Below are positions 16,337-25,563 of a DNA stretch of 33,849 nucleotides, in pieces (positions within the stretch are counted from its first letter, which is position 1; each line of letters opens with the position of its first letter). The stretch covers positions 1-33,849 of the forward strand of contig JANLJF010000086.1 of the NCBI GenBank assembly GCA_029255605.1. The letters run 5' to 3'. The notes under the pieces are model-generated. The model was not told the DNA's origin. It worked only from the letters and a program-made list of their open reading frames with translations, and searched no databases. The translations under genes were made by a program, and so were the position numbers. This DNA comes from Azovibrio restrictus (GTDB taxonomy: Bacteria > Bacteroidota > Bacteroidia > Chitinophagales > Chitinophagaceae).

Positions 16337-16981
16337 CTATTCAGCTGTCTCTTCATCTATAATGCTGCCATCAGGAGATACCAGCAGTTGCGAGTCACCT
16401 TCAGGTATTGCCTCAGTGCCATTAGTAGGCAACACTATATCGATATTAGTAATGTCTTTCAGTTGTGGCAACTCGCCGGAGTTATTGATACCCAGGTAGT
16501 CCATAAAATTTTTGGACGTAGTGTAGGTAAGTGGTTTGCCCACCATATTCTCGTTGCGCCCGGCTATCACTATCAGTTCTTTTTCCAGTAGTTTTTGGAT
16601 GGAATAGTCGGCACTTACGCCACGTATAAATTCTATCTCTGTTTTAGTAATCGGCTGCTTGTACGCTATGATGGCCAATGTTTCCATTGCCGCTGTCGAT
16701 AGCTTTTTGATGTGTTTATCACCATTCAGCTGCAATACGGTTTTGTGATATGCCTTTTTAGTGAGGAACTGGTATCCACCACCTGCTTCACGCAACTGGA
16801 AAGGGTAATATGCTGCTTCGTATTTTTCGCGGATGGCATCTATACATGTAGCTATGCGGTCACCTTCTATTTGTTCTTCCAAAGCCTGGCCCAGCATTTC
16901 GGTCATCTCCATCATAGTGATAGGACGTTCGCTGGCAAATATCAGCGCTTCTACGTGTGGCATGAGTTGTTCGATATCCAT
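16337..16981 (-). CDS. scpB: Segregation and condensation protein B
   Basis: ScpB is the kite-family subunit that, with ScpA, bridges the SMC ATPase heads in the bacterial condensin. It acts on the nucleoid in chromosome organisation and segregation. The 214-residue protein has two winged-helix domains: the first covers about 1-90 (VEALIFASERPITMMEM at the start) and the second about 95-170 (STAAMETLAIIAYKQPITKTEIE, then IRGVSADYSIQKLLEKELI). The C-terminal tail (from about 180) is acidic and low-complexity. scpA and smc are not in the window. It lies downstream of the nuo terminator and is probably a separate transcript. Confidence 0.92.
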   Translation of the reverse strand: MDIEQLMPHVEALIFASERPITMMEMTEMLGQALEEQIEGDRIATCIDAIREKYEAAYYPFQLREAGGGYQFLTKKAYHKTVLQLNGDKHIKKLSTAAMETLAIIAYKQPITKTEIEFIRGVSADYSIQKLLEKELIVIAGRNENMVGKPLTYTTSKNFMDYLGINNSGELPQLKDITNIDIVLPTNGTEAIPEGDSQLLVSPDGSIIDEETAE

Positions 16982-17083
16982 ATAAACTCCGTTTCAGGTA
17001 CACATCGAAAATAGTACAGCTTACCCTTTATTACCCGAAAAGTAATGCACAGGTGTGGGTAAAAACCTTGTACGTTTCGAACG

Positions 17084-17091
17084 CAAAGGTA
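17084..17091 (-). promoter_or_regulatory. Possible -7 element for scpB
   Basis: The minus strand reads TACCTTTG, matching TAnnTTTG, about 103 bases before the scpB ATG and just after the nuo terminator. A TTTG occurs 23 bases upstream, longer than the usual spacing and overlapping the terminator T-run. Confidence 0.33.
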
Positions 17092-17115
17092 CGGCTATGC
17101 TAGGGGTATATACAC

Positions 17116-17142
17116 AAAAAATGCCCCGTAACAGGGCATTTT
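17116..17142 (-). terminator. Intrinsic terminator at the end of the nuo operon
   Basis: A perfect 9-base stem (17118-17126 with 17134-17142, AAAATGCCC/GGGCATTTT) with a 7-base loop is followed on the minus strand by a T-run. It starts 20 bases after the nuoN stop and should end the 16-gene transcript. Confidence 0.85.
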
Positions 17143-17161
17143 AAGAAAATATTGTATGTTT

Positions 17162-18538
17162 TTAAATGCCTGCGATAACTACCTGTGGTGCGATGCCCAG
17201 TATCAAAACGATAATGCCGGTAACAATAAGCAGTAGTTTATCGGACCCTGTTACTTCACTATTCAATTCAGGATTGCCCTGCTTGAAGTACATAGCGATG
17301 ATAACACGGAAGTAGTAATAAGCACTTACGGCTGCCATCAGCAGGGCAAATATCACCAGCCACATCAGCTGGCCTTGCTCCAGTGCAGCCTGCAGCACCA
17401 TGTATTTTGCCATAAAGCCGCCAGTAAGCGGTATACCCGCCAGCGAGAATATGAAGATAGCGGTAACGCCGGCCAGCAATGGTTGCTTTTTAGCCAGGCC
17501 ATTGAAACCATCATATGTATAATCTTTCAGTTTCAGCAATACGGCAAACAGCCCTATCGTTGCTACGCTATATGCTACTGCATATACTATCATACCCTGC
17601 CATGCCGTGGCATTTACCGCCAATATGGCAAAGAGCATGAAGCCTGCCTGTGCAATAGATGAATAGGCCAGCATACGCTTTACACTTTGCTGGAAAACGG
17701 CTGTAATGTTACCAACCAGCAGTGTTGCAGCAGTAACGATGGCCAGTACAAGCATCCAATGATTGCTCAGCGCACCGAAACCAACGGAGAATAACTTCAT
17801 GAAAGCTACGAATATGCCTGCCTTCACTACAGTAGCCATAAAAGCAGTGAAGGGTGTAGGTGCACCATCATATACATCCGGTGTCCACATATGCATAGGT
17901 GCTGCAGATACTTTAAAGCCTAAGGCTATCATCAGGAATATGATGCCTGCCAATGCAGTTGGACTCAGCAAGTCATCTTGCAAGAAGGTGAATCCAATAA
18001 TATTGAAAGTACCGGTGGCACCATACAACAGCGTAATGCCCATCAGCAGGATACCGGTAGAGAATGAACCCATCAACAGGTATTTCAATGAGGCTTCACT
18101 GCTTTTCAGGTTGCGCTTATCGCTACCTGCCAGTATGTATTGTGGTATAGATAATATCTCGATACCCAAGAACAGCATCAGCATACTATTGTAGCTGCTT
18201 AGCAGGTAGATACCGCATAGGATAAAGCATATCAGGGCAAAGTATTCGGCTACATGGGCACCTACCCGCTGAATATCCTTATTTACCAGCATAGCATACA
18301 GCAATGTACAGCCTGTCATGAGCGTATTGAACCAAAGACCGTATCTGTCTATGCGCAGCATATTGTTGAAATAGGTCTGTGGTTGGTTGCCCGCAGCAGA
18401 AAGTTCCCAGATGTTAACGCCCAGTAACAGTGCCAGTAAAAGAATAGCTACGGTACCTACCGATCTCTTTTCTTTTACCATCAGCCCGGTAAACATGAGT
18501 ATTACACCAAATACCGTTGAAGCAATAATTGCCTTCAT
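17162..18538 (-). CDS. nuoN: NADH-quinone oxidoreductase subunit N
   Basis: NuoN is one of the three Mrp-antiporter-like subunits of complex I, in the inner membrane, thought to form a proton channel. The 458-residue protein is almost entirely hydrophobic, with about 13-14 membrane helices. Antiporter-family marks include LGIEILSIPQYILAG (conserved membrane Glu), VSAAPMHMWTPDVYDGAPTP with the following VKAGIFVAFMK (channel Lys), and RMLAYSSIAQAGFML. It is the last gene of the operon, 37 bases after nuoM. The gap before it contains TTTGACTTTTTAA, weakly like the repeat before nuoC and nuoG. Confidence 0.95.
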   Translation of the reverse strand: MKAIIASTVFGVILMFTGLMVKEKRSVGTVAILLLALLLGVNIWELSAAGNQPQTYFNNMLRIDRYGLWFNTLMTGCTLLYAMLVNKDIQRVGAHVAEYFALICFILCGIYLLSSYNSMLMLFLGIEILSIPQYILAGSDKRNLKSSEASLKYLLMGSFSTGILLMGITLLYGATGTFNIIGFTFLQDDLLSPTALAGIIFLMIALGFKVSAAPMHMWTPDVYDGAPTPFTAFMATVVKAGIFVAFMKLFSVGFGALSNHWMLVLAIVTAATLLVGNITAVFQQSVKRMLAYSSIAQAGFMLFAILAVNATAWQGMIVYAVAYSVATIGLFAVLLKLKDYTYDGFNGLAKKQPLLAGVTAIFIFSLAGIPLTGGFMAKYMVLQAALEQGQLMWLVIFALLMAAVSAYYYFRVIIAMYFKQGNPELNSEVTGSDKLLLIVTGIIVLILGIAPQVVIAGI

Positions 18539-18575
18539 TATTATTAAAAGAATTAAAAAGTCAAACGTTACAATC

Positions 18576-20015
18576 TTATGGCATCATCACACCTGCTGCC
18601 GCAGCCGTCATATCCAGCAGTGGCTTAGGATATACGCCCAGCATTAGTATGATACCTATAATAACTGCCAGCCCCACATATTCATTTACACTCAGGTCTT
18701 TTTGTATGGTCATGCCCACAGTATTGCCATAAGTGGTTTTCTGTACCATGTTCAGCGTATATACCGCACCCAGTATCACACCCAAACCTGCCAGCACCAT
18801 GTAGCTGATGTGATAAGGCGAAGGGCTCTGGAACAATCCATTGAACAGCATAAACTCGCCCACGAAACCATTGGTAAGTGGCAATCCTATATTGGCAAAT
18901 GATATAATAACAAAGGCTATAGCCATTTTAGGTGCCGATATAGCCATGCCACCCAGCTTAGTCATATCGCGGGTACCCCAGCGCTGCTCTATCATGCTAA
19001 CGATGAGCCACATGCCGGTGATATTGATGCCATGGTTGAACATCTGCACCATCAGGCCATGCATACCGGTAGAGGTTTGCGAGAAGGCAGCGGCGCTCAT
19101 CAGGCCCATGTGCGCTATAGACGAGTATGCTATCAGGCGCTTCATGTCCGTTTGAACAATAGCAATGCATGATGCATAGATGATACCTATGATAGAAAGT
19201 ATAATAACAGTATTACTCCAGAAAGCTACACCTTCAGGTACTACAGGCAGCAACCAGCGGATAACCGAAAACAGGCCCATTTTCACCATCAACGCGCTCA
19301 GGATGATGGTAACCGATGTAGGCGATTGCTCATAGGTATCGGGCTGCCAGGTGTGGAAGGGGAATATCGGCATCTTGATAGCAAAGGCTATGAAGATGAG
19401 CCAGAAGAGCCACTGTTGCGTAACAGGGTCTAAAGACATACCTGCACTTACTATATTATCCCAGCCATAAGCATTCGCACCGGGGTTTTGCAATGCCAGG
19501 AAGATGATAGCAGATAGCATCAAAAGGCTGCCGACGAATGTATAAACAAAGAATTTGAACGTAACCGGTATGCGTTTTTCACCACCCCATATAGAACACA
19601 GGAAGTAAACAGGTATCAGTGCCAGCTCCCAAAAGAAGTAGAACAATAAGGCATCGTGCGCTAAGAACACGCCTGTGATGCCGGCCTGTGCCAACAGCAT
19701 CAGGCCGTAGAAGCCGCCGGGGTTTTCTACTTCTTTATTCCAGTTGCTGATGAAGACAACAGGCATAACGATGCCGGTAAGCAGGCACAGCATAGCCGCC
19801 ATGCCATCTGAATATAAACTGAGTTGTGCACCCAGGCGCGGTATCCATGGTATAGACCATGCCATAGGTTGACTGTAGGATGCAGCGCTGATATAAGCAG
19901 CCAGTCCTAAAGTAGCAATGCTACTAATAAGGGCAACAGCCTTTGCGCTATCTTTTGCAAGAAAGCTAAGGATACCTGCTGCTATAGGAACCAGTATAAG
20001 TAATGTTAAGATCAT
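18576..20015 (-). CDS. nuoM: NADH-quinone oxidoreductase subunit M
   Basis: Second antiporter-like proton-channel subunit of complex I, 479 residues, about 14 membrane helices. Key features: FYFFWELALIPVYFLCSIWGG with the essential membrane Glu, IKMPIFPFHTWQPDTYEQSP, the channel Lys in ALMVKMGLFSVIRW, and RLIAYSSIAHMGL. It lies between nuoL (36 bases upstream) and nuoN (37 bases downstream), the order usual in complex I operons. All membrane-arm signatures are present and there is no sign of frameshift. Confidence 0.96.
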   Translation of the reverse strand: MILTLLILVPIAAGILSFLAKDSAKAVALISSIATLGLAAYISAASYSQPMAWSIPWIPRLGAQLSLYSDGMAAMLCLLTGIVMPVVFISNWNKEVENPGGFYGLMLLAQAGITGVFLAHDALLFYFFWELALIPVYFLCSIWGGEKRIPVTFKFFVYTFVGSLLMLSAIIFLALQNPGANAYGWDNIVSAGMSLDPVTQQWLFWLIFIAFAIKMPIFPFHTWQPDTYEQSPTSVTIILSALMVKMGLFSVIRWLLPVVPEGVAFWSNTVIILSIIGIIYASCIAIVQTDMKRLIAYSSIAHMGLMSAAAFSQTSTGMHGLMVQMFNHGINITGMWLIVSMIEQRWGTRDMTKLGGMAISAPKMAIAFVIISFANIGLPLTNGFVGEFMLFNGLFQSPSPYHISYMVLAGLGVILGAVYTLNMVQKTTYGNTVGMTIQKDLSVNEYVGLAVIIGIILMLGVYPKPLLDMTAAAAGVMMP

Positions 20016-20051
20016 AATGCCAAAGCAATATTTGCAGTGCTATCTAATTAT

Positions 20052-21935
20052 TTATTGAACCCAGAAAAAACTAATGGTAAACAACAGGGTCATACCTATC
20101 ACCATCATAAAGATGTAGAAACCTACCTGGCCGGTTTGCAACAGGCGCACCCTGTCGCTACCCCAGCGTACGGTTTTACCTACACCATTTACCACTCCGT
20201 CGATACCCATTTTTTCTACAAACCTGTCGAGGGCTGAAGACAATGCCAGCAGCGGGCGTACGATGATAGCATCATACAGCTCATCTACATACCATTTATT
20301 CTCCAGCACTTTTGCAAGTCCTGTGTTCTCTTTAAAGTTTGGTTTCTTAGTAGCATTGTAGGCTACAATTATCATTATAATTACCAGTCCTGTTGAAAGG
20401 CCCATCAGCATCCATTCGGTGCTGTGTTCCAGGTGGTGATGGCCAAAGTTGGCAACTACAGGCGCCAGGTATGTATTAAATGCATGATGCTCGCTGATAA
20501 CAGCCGGCAGACCCACATAACCACCTATTACCGACATGATGGCCAGTACTATCAACGGTATCGTCATAGCCGCAGGGCTTTCGTGCAGGTGGTGTTCCTG
20601 ATCGTGTGTGCCGCGGAAAGAACCGGTGAACGTAAGGAAGTAGAGGCGGAACATATAGAATGCCGTCATCAATGCAGCACCCAGTGCCAGGTAATACATT
20701 ACAGGACTATGTGCATATGTAGCAGCCAGTATTTCATCTTTAGAAAAGAAACCTGAGAAACCCGGAATACCTGCGATGGCGAGACAGCCTATGAGGAAGG
20801 TAATGCTGGTTATCTTCATTTTCTTACCCAGGCCGCCCATGCTTCGGATATCCTGCTCGCCACCCATAGCATGGATAACGCTACCTGAACCCAGGAACAT
20901 CAGGGCTTTGAAGAAGGCGTGTGTCATAACATGGAACACCGCAGTAGTATAGGCTCCTACACCCAGCGCCAGGAACATAAAGCCCAACTGGCTAACCGTA
21001 GAATAGGCCAGTACTTTTTTAATATCATATTGCCTGATGGCTATAGATGCTGCCAGTATTGCGGTAGCCAAACCGATAACTGCTACCAGGTTCAGCGCCA
21101 TAGGTGCCAAGCTATACAGCGCATTGCTGCGCGCTATCATATAGATACCGGCGGTAACCATCGTTGCTGCGTGGATAAGCGCCGATACCGGGGTAGGACC
21201 CGCCATGGCATCGGGCAGCCAGGTGTACAAAGGTATCTGGGCACTTTTACCCATAGCGCCTATGAACAGGCATATCGCAATCCAGTTATGCATATTAGAC
21301 GACAACTGCACCGTACCACCATTCAGCTGGCCAAAGAATTCATTGTAAGAAAGTGTACCGTAGTTGAAAAGTATCAGCAGCATACCTACCAGGAAACCGA
21401 GGTCACCGATACGGTTCATCACAAAGGCTTTCTTGGCGGCATTGGTGTAATCCCTGTTTTTGAACCAGAAACCGATGAGCAGGTAAGAGCAAAGGCCCAC
21501 ACCTTCCCAACCGATGAACATGATAAGATAGTTCGCACCCAGCACCAGCAGCAACATCGAGAATACGAAGAGGTTGAGGTAGGCAAAATACTTAACCATA
21601 CCCTCGTCATCGTGCATGTATGATGTGGAGTACACATGTATCAGGAAACCGATACCGGTAATAATAAGCAGGAACAGGGAAGACAGTGCATCTACCTGGA
21701 AGGCAAATGGGATGTACAGGTTACCCGATTGTATAAAATCGAACAGGTGCACCACCGTAGAAGTGCCACTGCTTTTTACTTCGAAAAAGATGCCCAGTGA
21801 AACAGCAAACGATGCCAGTATAGCCAGGCTGCCGATAACGCCGCCTGCGCCTTTTGGCATTTTACGCCAACCTATGCCATTAATCAAAAAGCCAATTAAC
21901 GGGAATAAAGGAACCAGCCAAACAAGGTTAGTCAT
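20052..21935 (-). CDS. nuoL: NADH-quinone oxidoreductase subunit L
   Basis: The distal, largest proton-channel subunit of complex I, 627 residues. Besides the ~14-helix antiporter core it has the C-terminal extension that in known structures forms the long lateral helix lying along the membrane arm. Signatures: IMFIGWEGVGLCSYLLIGFW, LYTWLPDAMAGPTPVSALIH, KKVLAYSTVSQLGFM and HVMTHAFFKALMFLGSGSVI. The His-rich stretch HDQEHHLHE (about 449-457) lies in a loop and is common in NuoL. The C-terminal part (about 530-627) includes NKWYVDELYDAIIVRP before the final hydrophobic segment. It is separated from nuoK by 9 bases. Confidence 0.96.
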   Translation of the reverse strand: MTNLVWLVPLFPLIGFLINGIGWRKMPKGAGGVIGSLAILASFAVSLGIFFEVKSSGTSTVVHLFDFIQSGNLYIPFAFQVDALSSLFLLIITGIGFLIHVYSTSYMHDDEGMVKYFAYLNLFVFSMLLLVLGANYLIMFIGWEGVGLCSYLLIGFWFKNRDYTNAAKKAFVMNRIGDLGFLVGMLLILFNYGTLSYNEFFGQLNGGTVQLSSNMHNWIAICLFIGAMGKSAQIPLYTWLPDAMAGPTPVSALIHAATMVTAGIYMIARSNALYSLAPMALNLVAVIGLATAILAASIAIRQYDIKKVLAYSTVSQLGFMFLALGVGAYTTAVFHVMTHAFFKALMFLGSGSVIHAMGGEQDIRSMGGLGKKMKITSITFLIGCLAIAGIPGFSGFFSKDEILAATYAHSPVMYYLALGAALMTAFYMFRLYFLTFTGSFRGTHDQEHHLHESPAAMTIPLIVLAIMSVIGGYVGLPAVISEHHAFNTYLAPVVANFGHHHLEHSTEWMLMGLSTGLVIIMIIVAYNATKKPNFKENTGLAKVLENKWYVDELYDAIIVRPLLALSSALDRFVEKMGIDGVVNGVGKTVRWGSDRVRLLQTGQVGFYIFMMVIGMTLLFTISFFWVQ

Positions 21936-21944
21936 TACTACGAT

Positions 21945-22244
21945 TTAGTGTTTTAACCTATTTAATATATTAATATCAACTGAATGCACCTTGCGGTACA
22001 TCATCACAATAACAGCCAGCCCCACGGCTACCTCTGCTGCAGCCACCACCATTATAAAGAACACGAATATCTGTGCAGAGGCATCATTATACATTTTTGA
22101 AAAGGCTACCATCAGCAGGTTTACGGCATTCAGCATCAGCTCTATGCACATAAAAACGATAATGGCATTGCGGCGCATCAGGGTACCCATGATACCTATG
22201 CAAAACAGCGCAAGACTTAAAAACAAATAGTATTGTATCGGCAT
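21945..22244 (-). CDS. nuoK: NADH-quinone oxidoreductase subunit K
   Basis: A 99-residue membrane subunit with three helices, related to MrpC. The two conserved membrane glutamates of the central ion path are present: Glu35 in [13 protein letters not shown] and Glu71 in [13 protein letters not shown]. Length is standard. It lies between nuoJ (19 bases upstream) and nuoL (9 bases downstream). Confidence 0.96.
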   Translation of the reverse strand: MPIQYYLFLSLALFCIGIMGTLMRRNAIIVFMCIELMLNAVNLLMVAFSKMYNDASAQIFVFFIMVVAAAEVAVGLAVIVMMYRKVHSVDINILNRLKH

Positions 22245-22263
22245 TTCTTCTTTTTAAAACGGG

Positions 22264-22782
22264 TTACTGTTTTACTTCACTCACCGCTTCTTCCTTTTTA
22301 CCGATAACTACCGCACCAATCATTGCACTAAGGAAGAGTACACTGCTTATTTCAAAAGGCAGAACGAACTGTGTGAACAGTGTTTTACCCAGGTTTTTTA
22401 TCAGGCCTATATCTGTAGGCGACTGCTCCAGCATGTTTACAGATGAAGTGCGCAAAGCTGCCAGTACTACCAGGAACAACGCACCACCCGATATAACACC
22501 CGCAAACTGCACCAGCCGGTTCTTCTGCGGTTCGGTATCGGCATTCAGGTTCATCAGCATTATCACAAACAGGAACAGTACCATGATGGCACCTGCATAC
22601 ACTATGATGTTTACGATAGCCAGGAACTGTGCATTCATTAATACATAGTGGCCGGAAATAGCAAAGAAGGTAGCAATCAGGAACAATACACTGTTCACCG
22701 GGTTGCGGCTCAGGATAACACCCAGTGCACAGCTCAATGCCATTACCGTCAGGAACCAGAATAATATTTCGTACGTACTCAT
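22264..22782 (-). CDS. nuoJ: NADH-quinone oxidoreductase subunit J
   Basis: A 172-residue membrane subunit with five predicted helices. Its third helix (about 52-76, QFLAIVNIIVYAGAIMVLFLF) carries the conserved Tyr-Ala-Gly that forms a pi-bulge in complex I structures and takes part in coupling quinone reduction to ion movement. Four-gene neighbours I-J-K-L are in canonical order; nuoI ends only 3 bases upstream. Confidence 0.95.
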   Translation of the reverse strand: MSTYEILFWFLTVMALSCALGVILSRNPVNSVLFLIATFFAISGHYVLMNAQFLAIVNIIVYAGAIMVLFLFVIMLMNLNADTEPQKNRLVQFAGVISGGALFLVVLAALRTSSVNMLEQSPTDIGLIKNLGKTLFTQFVLPFEISSVLFLSAMIGAVVIGKKEEAVSEVKQ

Positions 22783-22785
22783 ATA

Positions 22786-23298
22786 CTATTTGGTTTCTTG
22801 TTGCATTTTAGGATGAGGGATCAGGAGGTCTTCCTTTTTATAGATAAAGCTATCACGCGTATAGTTGGTAGGCATTATTGTTTCGCTCAGGTACACGGCA
22901 TCCTTAGGGCAGGCTTCTTCGCAATAACCGCAGAATATGCAACGCAGCATGTTTATTTCATATTTAGCAGCGTATTTCTCTTCGCGGTACAGGTTCTCTT
23001 CGCCCGGTTTGCGCTCAGCAGCTTCCATTGTAATGGCTTCTGCAGGGCAGGCAAGGGCACACAGGCCACAGGCTGTGCAGCGCTCACGACCTTCCTCATC
23101 ACGGTTCAGCACATGCAGGCCACGAAACACCGGGCTAAACGGACGTTTTTCTTCCGGATAGCTGACGGTTGCCTTCTTTTTAAATATATGGCCTATGGTT
23201 ATGCTAAGGCCTTTGGCAATAGCAGGCAGGTATATCTTCTCCCCGAATGTCATCGGGTCGCGGTTTACCGGCGCAGACCTGTTTGTTAGTTTTTCCAT
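22786..23298 (-). CDS. nuoI: NADH-quinone oxidoreductase subunit I (two [4Fe-4S] clusters)
   Basis: The TYKY subunit linking the peripheral-arm iron-sulfur chain to NuoB. The 170-residue protein has two ferredoxin-type motifs: Cys74, 77, 80 and 84 in CTACGLCALACP, and Cys120, 123, 126 and 130 in CIFCGYCEEACP. Together they hold clusters N6a and N6b. The N-terminal ~60 residues include the amphipathic segment expected to lie on the membrane. It is 58 bases after nuoH and 3 bases before nuoJ. Confidence 0.96.
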   Translation of the reverse strand: MEKLTNRSAPVNRDPMTFGEKIYLPAIAKGLSITIGHIFKKKATVSYPEEKRPFSPVFRGLHVLNRDEEGRERCTACGLCALACPAEAITMEAAERKPGEENLYREEKYAAKYEINMLRCIFCGYCEEACPKDAVYLSETIMPTNYTRDSFIYKKEDLLIPHPKMQQETK

Positions 23299-23356
23299 TT
23301 CAACTCAAAAAATGCAGCATATAGAAGTTGCTCAACACAGCTTTCTATATCCTTAA

Positions 23357-24424
23357 TTATTTAAATATCCACAATATAGCAGCACCGGTTACCACCATGT
23401 TGAACAAGGCAAGTGGTATCAGTGATTTCCAACCCAGGCGCATTAGCTGATCGTAACGGAAACGAGGCAGCGTCCAGCGGATGAACATGAAAAACAGTAT
23501 ACAGCAGATTATTTTAGTCAGGAATATCAGCACACATATCAGCGAGAACACTATAGGGCTGGCAGCACCGGCTACCTTATCCATGAACGGGAAATTGTAC
23601 CCGCCAAAGAACAGGGTGATGATAACGGCAGAGCTTACAAACAAGTTGATATATTCAGCAAACAGGTAGAAGCCCAGTTTCATAGATGAATACTCCTGGT
23701 GATAGCCCATGTTCAGTTCGCTTTCACACTCGGGCAGGTCAAAAGGTGCACGGTTCAGTTCTGCAAACGCGCAAATCAGAAATATCAGGAAACCCAGTGG
23801 TTGCTTAAAGAAGTTCCAGGTGAAGTAGCCATCCCAGAAGCCATGTTGCTGTTCTACTATTTCGCGCAGGCTCAGCGAACCGGTCATCATCAGCACCGCA
23901 ACCAAGCTCAGGCCCATAGCCAGCTCGTAAGATATAGCCTGCGATGCTGCACGGATACTACTCAGCAGCGAGAATTTATTGTTGGAAGCCCAGCCACCCA
24001 GCATTACGCCGTACACACCAAGGCTCACTACGCCAAATATGAAAAGGATACCAATACTGATATCGGCCACTTGCAGGCGGATAACCGAACCATTCTCTAA
24101 CGTTATATCCGGCCCCCAGGGTACTACGGCACTGGTCATCAGCGCAGTAAGCATAGCCAAGGCAGGACCCAAGATAAATAGTGTGCGGGTAGAGCGGTCG
24201 GGGATGATCTCTTCTTTAAAGAAAAGCTTACCACCATCTGCCAGCGGCTGCAGCAAACCGAAGATACCGGCACGCGCAGGGCCTATACGGTCTTGCATCA
24301 CGGCAGCTACTTTACGTTCGGCCCAGGTCAGGTACATGGCAATACCCAGCGAACCCAGCAGTATTACCGTGATGAGCAGAATCTTTTCAATTATAAAAGC
24401 TGTATCAATTTGTAGTAACAGCAT
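23357..24424 (-). CDS. nuoH: NADH-quinone oxidoreductase subunit H
   Basis: The membrane subunit that forms most of the quinone-binding cavity together with NuoB and NuoD, 355 residues with about eight or nine helices. Family signatures: TWAERKVAAVMQDRIGPARAG (about 29-49), the acidic loop ELNRAPFDLPECESELNMGY and the following SSMKLGFYLFAEY. These Glu and Arg residues line the quinone tunnel. A TAnnTTTG octamer (TACTTTTG, 24432-24439) lies 7 bases before the ATG and could be chance, as no -33 is visible. It is 32 bases after nuoG. Confidence 0.96.
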   Translation of the reverse strand: MLLLQIDTAFIIEKILLITVILLGSLGIAMYLTWAERKVAAVMQDRIGPARAGIFGLLQPLADGGKLFFKEEIIPDRSTRTLFILGPALAMLTALMTSAVVPWGPDITLENGSVIRLQVADISIGILFIFGVVSLGVYGVMLGGWASNNKFSLLSSIRAASQAISYELAMGLSLVAVLMMTGSLSLREIVEQQHGFWDGYFTWNFFKQPLGFLIFLICAFAELNRAPFDLPECESELNMGYHQEYSSMKLGFYLFAEYINLFVSSAVIITLFFGGYNFPFMDKVAGAASPIVFSLICVLIFLTKIICCILFFMFIRWTLPRFRYDQLMRLGWKSLIPLALFNMVVTGAAILWIFK

Positions 24425-24456
24425 AATGGCGCAAAAGTAATTAGTTCGTTAATTTT

Positions 24457-25539
24457 TTACCTGTCTTTCTTAAAATCATCGGAGTGGGCAGGGCCATCTA
24501 TTTTAGACAATTCTATTTCCGGCCTGTTCACATCACTTACTTTATGTATATCCATCAAAAGTTTAGGGTCTTTACCTATTACTTTATCTATATATACAGG
24601 TTGTTTTTTAGTACCTACGTAGTGGCCTTGAGATATTACGCTGTGGCGGTCTATCTTAGATGGGCCTTCTATCGTCCAGTCGCTGACAGATTTGCGGTGG
24701 AAGCGGCAATCGTTACAGATAAACTCTTCTACCTCACCCCATTTATCCTTGCGGGCTGTAACGCGGAACACCTCGTCGCCACGCATCCACAAGCGCACTT
24801 TACCACTACACTTGGTGCAACTGCAATGTGCATCTACAGGTTTGGTAAACCACACCCTGTTCTTGAAACGGAAGGTTTTATCGGTAAGCGCACCCACCGG
24901 GCACACATCTATTACATTGCCAATGAATTCATTATCAAGCGATTTGCCCAGTAGTGTACTGATCTCGGCATGATCGCCGCGCTCCAGTATACCGTGCTCG
25001 CGCCTTTGGGTAAGCTGTTCTGCCGTAAACACGCAACGGTAGCAAAGTATGCAGCGCGTCATGTGCAGGGAGATGTAATCGCCGATGTCTTCTTTTTCAA
25101 ACGTACGGCGGTCGAACTCGTAGCGCGTGCCGGATGCACCGTGCTCATAGCTCAGGTCTTGCAGGTGGCATTCGCCGGCCTGGTCGCACACCGGGCAATC
25201 GAGCGGGTGGTTTATCAGCAGCATTTCTACTACACCCTTGCGCGCGTCTAGTACTTTTTCCGAAGTGATGTTTTTCACTTCCATACCATCCATCACTGTA
25301 GTGCGGCAGCTGGCTACCAGCTTGGGCATCGGGCGCGGGTCTTTTTCAGAACCCTTGCTTACCTCTACCAGACAGGTACGGCATTTACCACCGCTGCCTT
25401 CCAGTTTACTATAATAGCACATGGCAGGAGGAGTTACCTCGCCGCCTATCATACGCGCCGCATTCAGGATAGTAGTACCGGCTGGTACTTCTACCGTGAT
25501 ATTATCGATGGTTACTTTAAATTTCGGTTGTTCTGACAT
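24457..25539 (-). CDS. nuoG: Short NADH-quinone oxidoreductase subunit G
   Basis: NuoG carries iron-sulfur clusters passing electrons from NuoE/F towards NuoI. This one is only 360 residues, against roughly 680-910 for classical forms. The cluster-binding front part is intact: N1b ligands Cys41, 53, 56 and 78; N5 ligands His111, Cys115, 118 and 124; N4 ligands Cys163, 166, 169 and 213. The large molybdopterin-like domain is missing. In its place is a ~145-residue tail with five Cys (239, 241, 244, 275, 278). The spacing C-x-C-x2-C then C-x2-C differs from the CxxCxxxC...C of cluster N7. nuoH begins 32 bases after the stop, so no missing part is left in the operon. Short NuoG proteins are, as I recall, usual in Bacteroidota. 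The gap before it has the TTTTGAC-type repeat. Confidence 0.9.
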   Translation of the reverse strand: MSEQPKFKVTIDNITVEVPAGTTILNAARMIGGEVTPPAMCYYSKLEGSGGKCRTCLVEVSKGSEKDPRPMPKLVASCRTTVMDGMEVKNITSEKVLDARKGVVEMLLINHPLDCPVCDQAGECHLQDLSYEHGASGTRYEFDRRTFEKEDIGDYISLHMTRCILCYRCVFTAEQLTQRREHGILERGDHAEISTLLGKSLDNEFIGNVIDVCPVGALTDKTFRFKNRVWFTKPVDAHCSCTKCSGKVRLWMRGDEVFRVTARKDKWGEVEEFICNDCRFHRKSVSDWTIEGPSKIDRHSVISQGHYVGTKKQPVYIDKVIGKDPKLLMDIHKVSDVNRPEIELSKIDGPAHSDDFKKDR

Positions 25540-25540
25540 A

Positions 25541-25563
25541 AGTCAACATTCAAAAGTCAAAAA
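25541..25563. repeat. TTTTGAC-type heptad leader before nuoG
   Basis: On the minus strand the gap between nuoF and nuoG reads as near-repeats of GTTTTTGAC / TTTTGAA / GTTGACTT, ending one base before the nuoG ATG. A similar stretch precedes nuoC (30228-30270). Nothing else is visible in this short gap. Confidence 0.5.

Noticed and set aside
20919-21623. Long plus-strand open frame (234 codons) antisense to nuoL
   Set aside because: Lies wholly inside nuoL, whose protein is unmistakable. The antisense product is rich in Gln, Arg, His and Tyr with no domain; typical shadow frame.
24457-25539. NuoG as a frameshifted or truncated pseudogene
   Set aside because: N1b, N5 and N4 ligands are all intact and nuoH starts 32 bases later with no leftover NuoG coding sequence; better read as a natural short form.
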